DNA from: JAFDZV01 sp966128725
GTDB lineage: Bacteria; Bacteroidota; Ignavibacteria; OLB7
NCBI GenBank assembly: GCA_966128725.1
Contig: CBHYLN010000173.1
Location: 1-9,558, forward strand
DNA: 9,558 nt
Reading direction: 5' to 3'
Shown: in pieces, positions 6,888-9,558 of the stretch
Numbering within the stretch: the stretch's first letter is position 1
Layout: the number at the start of each line of letters is the position of its first letter
Translations under genes and position numbers: made by a program
Notes under the pieces: generated by a model
The model's input: only the letters and a program-made list of their open reading frames with translations
Told to the model about the DNA's origin: nothing
Databases searched by the model: none

Positions 6888-7541
6888 TTGAGGTTGTCAA
6901 ACGATACAGTTGTTCGTGCTGCCGTTTTGCCGCTCTGCATGCTGATTCTGGCTGTGCTTGCGGGGGCCTGCGCGCGCGAACAGGCAAACGAGCAGGCGGC
7001 GCGCATGCCGTTCGACAGCGCCGTGCAGCAGTTCAATCAACGCCGGATATATCGATCATTGGACTCCCTCACATTGACTTCCATTCCTGATGCCAAGCTG
7101 GAGCAGGCCGTGATGGATTATGTGTTCACGAAACTGGAAGGAAAATTCGAGCGCGAAGCCCTGGTTCTTGCCGCGTTACCGGCGGGCACCCGGGCGCTGT
7201 ACCTCACATGGGTGGTGGAGAGCGAAGTAAACAACGGTGGATTCAATCAGTATTTCTGGAATACCAACGGACAATACACGCACGAGGTTGTAGGCGCATT
7301 TGAGTTCTTCGGCGCCACGGAGCATGCAAAGCTCATGCAACAGGCCGTTGATATGTATTATAAGGAGCAGGGGCACACCCCAAATCGCAAGCAGCAACGG
7401 ACAGCCGATGGTTTCGCCAGATCCTACGAACGAACGAAGCTGAACGTGCTCGACGACCGCTTTTATACGATCCAAGAGAACCTGAGCGTAAAACGTATCG
7501 CGCGCATCCGTGCCACGCCACAACTCTTCGCTGGCGATTAG
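6888..7541 (+). CDS. DUF4375 (DMP19-like) domain lipoprotein
   Basis: 217 aa from TTG 6888. The N-terminus is a lipoprotein signal: MRLSNDTVVR, then the hydrophobic run AAVLPLCMLILAVL, then the lipobox-like LAGAC with Cys28 as the lipidation site. Residues about 68-190 match the DUF4375 family: LYLTWVVESEVNNGGFNQYF (104-123), WNTNGQYTHEVVGAFEFFGA (124-143), HAKLMQQAV (146-154). The family includes DMP19, a DNA-mimic protein of Neisseria, but most members have no known function and many lack an export signal. Here an envelope location is likely, so a DNA-mimic role is unlikely. The C-terminus (ERTKLNVLDDRFYTIQENL) also fits the family. It begins 32 nt after the interrupted VOC frame and may share its transcript. 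It ends at TAG, followed by 329 nt without a confident gene. Confidence 0.88.
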   Translation: MRLSNDTVVRAAVLPLCMLILAVLAGACAREQANEQAARMPFDSAVQQFNQRRIYRSLDSLTLTSIPDAKLEQAVMDYVFTKLEGKFEREALVLAALPAGTRALYLTWVVESEVNNGGFNQYFWNTNGQYTHEVVGAFEFFGATEHAKLMQQAVDMYYKEQGHTPNRKQQRTADGFARSYERTKLNVLDDRFYTIQENLSVKRIARIRATPQLFAGD

Positions 7542-7870
7542 CCCGGCTCTTGCGCCCTTCGCGGTATCCCTTCCGCAACGCCGCCATCAACAACGCCCGA
7601 ACATCCCGTTACGTGCCGCGCGCAACTTCTCGCGCCATCACTCGGTACATGGCTCCGGTCGCCGCTGTGCAAGCCATGGCGGTGAAGGTCAGGGGGCAAC
7701 CGTCCCGTGATCGAACCAAGGGGGGATATGGAGCGGGGAAGGAAGCGGCCGCGAGCCGGCAACACGCCACGCATATCCATACCACACCCATTATCAACGA
7801 TTGCCAGGCGTGCCGCCAGGAAGCGCGCGGCCAGGCATCAAACACATACTACAATTGGGGGGCTGTTTCG
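7542..7870 (+). other. 329-nt gap before the GNAT gene: open frame, inverted repeat and a possible small ORF
   Basis: No confident gene lies here. The GNAT frame is open without a stop back to 7550, but the encoded stretch is Arg/Ala/Thr-rich and shows no GNAT-like sequence, so it is probably untranslated. An inverted repeat CATGGCT (7648-7654) / AGCCATG (7672-7678) encloses a 17-nt loop and could be a protein-binding site. A G-rich run at 7720-7725 precedes ATG 7728, the start of the small ORF described separately. No good match to TTG/TAnnTTTG was found; TACAATTG at 7850-7857 is one mismatch from the -7 box but has no -33 partner. Confidence 0.5.
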
Positions 7871-7874
7871 ATGA
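7728..7874 (+). CDS. Possible 48-aa basic small ORF overlapping the GNAT start (ATGA)
   Basis: ATG 7728 follows a GGGGGG run (7720-7725) that could act as a ribosome-binding site, though its spacing is short. The frame runs 48 codons to TGA at 7872-7874, and that stop overlaps the GNAT start codon in an ATGA arrangement typical of translational coupling. The peptide is very basic (11 Arg, 2 Lys; begins MERGRKRPRAG, contains ARRAARKRAAR) and matches no family I recognise. Basic composition is common in chance ORFs of GC-rich DNA, so it may be spurious. If real, it could be a leader peptide controlling the downstream gene. Confidence 0.25.
   Translation: MERGRKRPRAGNTPRISIPHPLSTIARRAARKRAARHQTHTTIGGLFR
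7857..7862 (+). promoter_or_regulatory. G-run ribosome-binding site of the GNAT gene
   Basis: GGGGGG ends 8 nt before ATG 7871, which is good Shine-Dalgarno spacing. It supports 7871 over the far upstream ATG at 7550. Confidence 0.45.
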
Positions 7875-8728
7875 GCTTGCAAATCCGGGCCGCGAAGCAC
7901 GAGGATGCCGAAATCTGTGGCCGTATCTGCTACGAAGCATTCAAGGTGATTTCCGAACACCATAATTTCCCACCCGACTTTCCGGCACCCGAAGTCGGCG
8001 TTGGGCTGTTATCGATGATGATCTCGCGCGACGACATCTTCGGTGTTGTTGCCGAGTTGGAGGGGCGTGCCATTGGCAGCAATTTCCTTTGGGAGCAATC
8101 GATGATTGCCGGCGTTGGCCCGATCACCGTGGACCCCACCGTGCAGAACCGGGCCGTGGGTCGGGAATTGATGACGGCTGTGCTTGAGCGTGCCGAGCAG
8201 CGTGGCGTTGCCGGCGTGCGCCTTGTGCAGGCGGCGTATCACAGCCGCTCGATGTCGCTGTATGCCAAGCTGGGCTTTGATATCCGCGAACCCCTTGCCT
8301 TGATGCAGGGGCCGGCGCTGGGCCTGGAGATTCCGGGATACGCGGTGCGCCCTGCCACGGCAGCCGATCAGGCCCAGTGTGATGCACTGTGTTTCCGTGT
8401 GCATGGGCACGATCGGTCGCTCGAACTTCAGGGGGCGATTGCCCAGGCAACCGCGATGGTTGTTGAGTTCGCTGGTCGCATCGTGGGCTATACCACGGGG
8501 ATCGGGTTCTTTGGGCACACCGTGGCCGAAAGCAACGAAGGGCTGAAGGCCCTGATTGCGGCGGCCGGCGAGTTCTCCGGCCCGGGGTTCCTGCTGCCGA
8601 CACGCAACAGCGAACTGTTCCGTTGGTGCCTTGCACACGGCCTGCGTACGATTCAGCCCATGACGCTGATGAGCCACGGCCTGTACAACGAACCCGCGGG
8701 CGCGTTCCTTCCGTCGATATTGTTCTGA
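7871..8728 (+). CDS. GNAT family N-acetyltransferase, two-part (N-terminal GNAT plus C-terminal degenerate GNAT-like half)
   Basis: 285 aa from ATG 7871 (MSLQIRAAKHEDAEICGRIC), where GNAT homology begins. The first half (about 3-135) has the GNAT order: the IRAAKHEDA strand-helix, FGVVAELEGRAIGSNFL, motif A as ITVDPTVQNRAVGRELM (85-101) with the Q-x-x-A-x-G acetyl-CoA loop (the first Gly is Ala), and motif B as YAKLGFDIREP (131-141). The second half (about 146-285) begins with another IPGYAVRPATAADQAQC strand-helix and VVEFAGRIVGYTTGIGF but lacks a clear motif A, so it is probably a degenerate second GNAT domain. It ends FLLPTRNSELFRWCLAHGL / MTLMSHGLYNEPAGAFLPSILF, a tail I associate with this two-domain subgroup. 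Acetyl-CoA-dependent transfer is likely; the substrate is unknown. Stop is TGA. Confidence 0.9.
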   Translation: MSLQIRAAKHEDAEICGRICYEAFKVISEHHNFPPDFPAPEVGVGLLSMMISRDDIFGVVAELEGRAIGSNFLWEQSMIAGVGPITVDPTVQNRAVGRELMTAVLERAEQRGVAGVRLVQAAYHSRSMSLYAKLGFDIREPLALMQGPALGLEIPGYAVRPATAADQAQCDALCFRVHGHDRSLELQGAIAQATAMVVEFAGRIVGYTTGIGFFGHTVAESNEGLKALIAAAGEFSGPGFLLPTRNSELFRWCLAHGLRTIQPMTLMSHGLYNEPAGAFLPSILF

Positions 8729-8760
8729 TATTCCCGGCGTTCGGCGCCGAGATATACAAC

Positions 8761-8790
8761 GGCCGGGGCGTGCGCGCGCATGCTCCGGCT
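8761..8790 (+). terminator. 15-bp inverted repeat between the GNAT and SnoaL-like genes
   Basis: GGCCGGGGCGTGCGC (8761-8775) is followed immediately by its near-perfect complement GCGCATGCTCCGGCT (8776-8790); all 15 pairs are Watson-Crick or G-U (three G-U). It starts 32 nt after the GNAT stop and is followed by GGGTATTTTC, a short T-rich stretch. It could be a Rho-independent terminator for the GNAT gene or an operator-like dyad 60 nt upstream of the next start codon. A smaller stem, CGGCG/CGCCG at 8735-8749, lies just before it. Confidence 0.45.
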
Positions 8791-8850
8791 GGGTATTTTC
8801 TCGACAGCCGCGAAGGCCCGGCCTCAACATTCACAAAGCATCGTGTATCC

Positions 8851-9258
8851 ATGACCGAGCAGGAAATCCTGAACCTGTCGACCGTGCGGAAGTATCTGTG
8901 CGCGCTGGCATCCGGTGCCGTTGGCGAGGAGCTTGCCCGATACTTCACGCCCGACGCCGTGCAGATCGAATTCCCGAACCGGCTGAACCCGGATGGCGGT
9001 CGCAGCAACCTTGCAACGTTGCTGGAGCGTGCCGAGCGCGGCCGTGCGATACTGCAATCGCAGCAGTATCATGTATTGAGCACCGTAGCCCAGGGCCACG
9101 ATGTGGCCATCGAAACCGAGTGGAGCGGCGTACTTGCCGTGGCGGTAGGGGCGTTGGCCGCCGGCGATACCATGCGGGCGCACATTGCCGTGTTCTTCCG
9201 AATGCGCGATGGCCGCATTGCCGAGCAACGCAATTACGATTGTTTCCAGCCGTGGTAA
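8851..9258 (+). CDS. SnoaL-like/NTF2-like fold protein
   Basis: 135 aa from ATG 8851 (MTEQEILNLSTVRKYLCALA), the length expected for a single SnoaL-like domain. Features of the fold are an N-terminal helix followed by GEELARYFTPDAVQIEFPNRL (25-45), a middle helix with LATLLERAERGRAIL (54-68), strands QQYHVLSTVAQGHDVAIETEW (71-91), and the closing strands MRAHIAVFFRMRDGRIAEQRNYDCFQPW (108-135). That last segment is the typical end of ketosteroid-isomerase-like/SnoaL proteins (FF.mrdGkI...rnYDcf). Members act as isomerases, cyclases or hydrolases on small molecules, or have no known activity; the substrate cannot be told here. The frame extends to 8623 inside the GNAT gene but homology starts at 8851. 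There is no clear Shine-Dalgarno. Confidence 0.88.
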   Translation: MTEQEILNLSTVRKYLCALASGAVGEELARYFTPDAVQIEFPNRLNPDGGRSNLATLLERAERGRAILQSQQYHVLSTVAQGHDVAIETEWSGVLAVAVGALAAGDTMRAHIAVFFRMRDGRIAEQRNYDCFQPW

Positions 9259-9304
9259 CGCCTGTGCCGCGGGCGCACCGGTGTATGCTTTTACCGAACC
9301 AATC

Positions 9305-9558
9305 ATGCCGAATGTCGACGCATTGATCGCCGTGCTGCAGGAGACGTGCAGGATGCTTGAGAGCGATACCGGCGATTACTCCTGGTCCTCCTGGGAATCC
9401 GGCGCTGATGCCGCCGCGGCTATTGGCGCGCTGATTGTGCGGCTGCGTGCCGGCGCCGAACCATCGCTGTTGGGATTGCAGATCTACTTCGCGCCAACCG
9501 GCCCGATCCAGGAAGCCGCAATCGATGGTGGCTGGGGCGATTATTTCCTGGAGCTTGC
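9305..9558 (+). CDS. Conserved hypothetical protein, 5' part only (runs off the window)
   Basis: ATG 9305 opens a frame of 84 codons that reaches the window end without a stop. It begins MPNVDALIAVLQETCRMLES, continues DYSWSSWESGADAAAAIGAL, and includes QIYFAPTGPIQEAAIDGGWG before YFLELA. The WSSWE, FAPTGPxQE and GWGxxYxxLA segments are of a kind I have seen in small cytosolic hypothetical proteins of many bacteria, but I cannot name a function. It starts 46 nt after the SnoaL-like gene in the same direction. A nearby ATG at 9285 is in a different frame. No Shine-Dalgarno is seen. The true length is unknown. Confidence 0.75.
   Translation, partial: MPNVDALIAVLQETCRMLESDTGDYSWSSWESGADAAAAIGALIVRLRAGAEPSLLGLQIYFAPTGPIQEAAIDGGWGDYFLEL

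Noticed and set aside
7695..7725. GGTTCGATC on the - strand, resembling a tRNA T-loop
   Set aside because: The flanking bases do not form a T-stem and no acceptor or anticodon arm is present.
7550..7870. 321-nt in-frame N-terminal extension of the GNAT protein
   Set aside because: No similarity to GNAT proteins, a good ribosome-binding run sits before ATG 7871, and homology starts exactly there.

Overview
The window reads as chromosomal DNA of a fairly GC-rich member of the Bacteroidota/FCB group, possibly a Kapabacteria- or Ignavibacteria-like lineage (the lineage is inference). Three things support this. The first gene encodes a secreted multidomain protein with a type IX secretion (T9SS) C-terminal sorting tail. 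A perfect Bacteroidota-type -7 box (TATCTTTG, matching TAnnTTTG) lies ahead of the second gene. Most genes lack a clear Shine-Dalgarno sequence. All recognisable genes are on the + strand.

Layout: (1) 246-2807, an 853-aa T9SS-exported protein with propeller-like repeats, an SdrD/carboxypeptidase-regulatory-like domain, two DUF11/DUF7619-like domains and a sorting tail. (2) 2808-3051, an intergenic stretch with three consecutive hairpins, the last a strong terminator-like one, followed by the -7 box. (3) 3052-5019, a 655-aa protein with an N-terminal DUF4157 (eCIS core) domain carrying HELAH, an OmpA-like domain and a C-terminal lysozyme-like helical domain; it is a candidate injected or polymorphic-toxin-type effector. 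(4) 5145-5663, an unrecognised 172-aa acidic protein just downstream. (5) 5941-6453, a MacroD/YmdB-type macro domain protein. (6) 6493-6855, a VOC (glyoxalase-fold) gene interrupted by one in-frame TGA. (7) 6888-7541, a DUF4375 lipoprotein starting at TTG. (8) 7728-7874, a possible 48-codon small ORF whose stop overlaps the start of (9) 7871-8728, a GNAT-family protein. (10) 8851-9258, a SnoaL/NTF2-like protein. (11) 9305 to the window end, the 5' part of a conserved hypothetical gene.

From about 5.9 kb onward the window is a string of small, mostly single-domain genes of the kind common in accessory regions (macro, VOC, DUF4375, GNAT, SnoaL-like). Nothing shows that they form one pathway, and apart from the ATGA overlap at 7871 their spacing does not demand one operon. 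The most interesting locus is the DUF4157-OmpA-lysozyme-like fusion with its small unknown neighbour. No phage-tail-like (eCIS) structural gene, transposase, integrase, tRNA, rRNA or CRISPR array was found.
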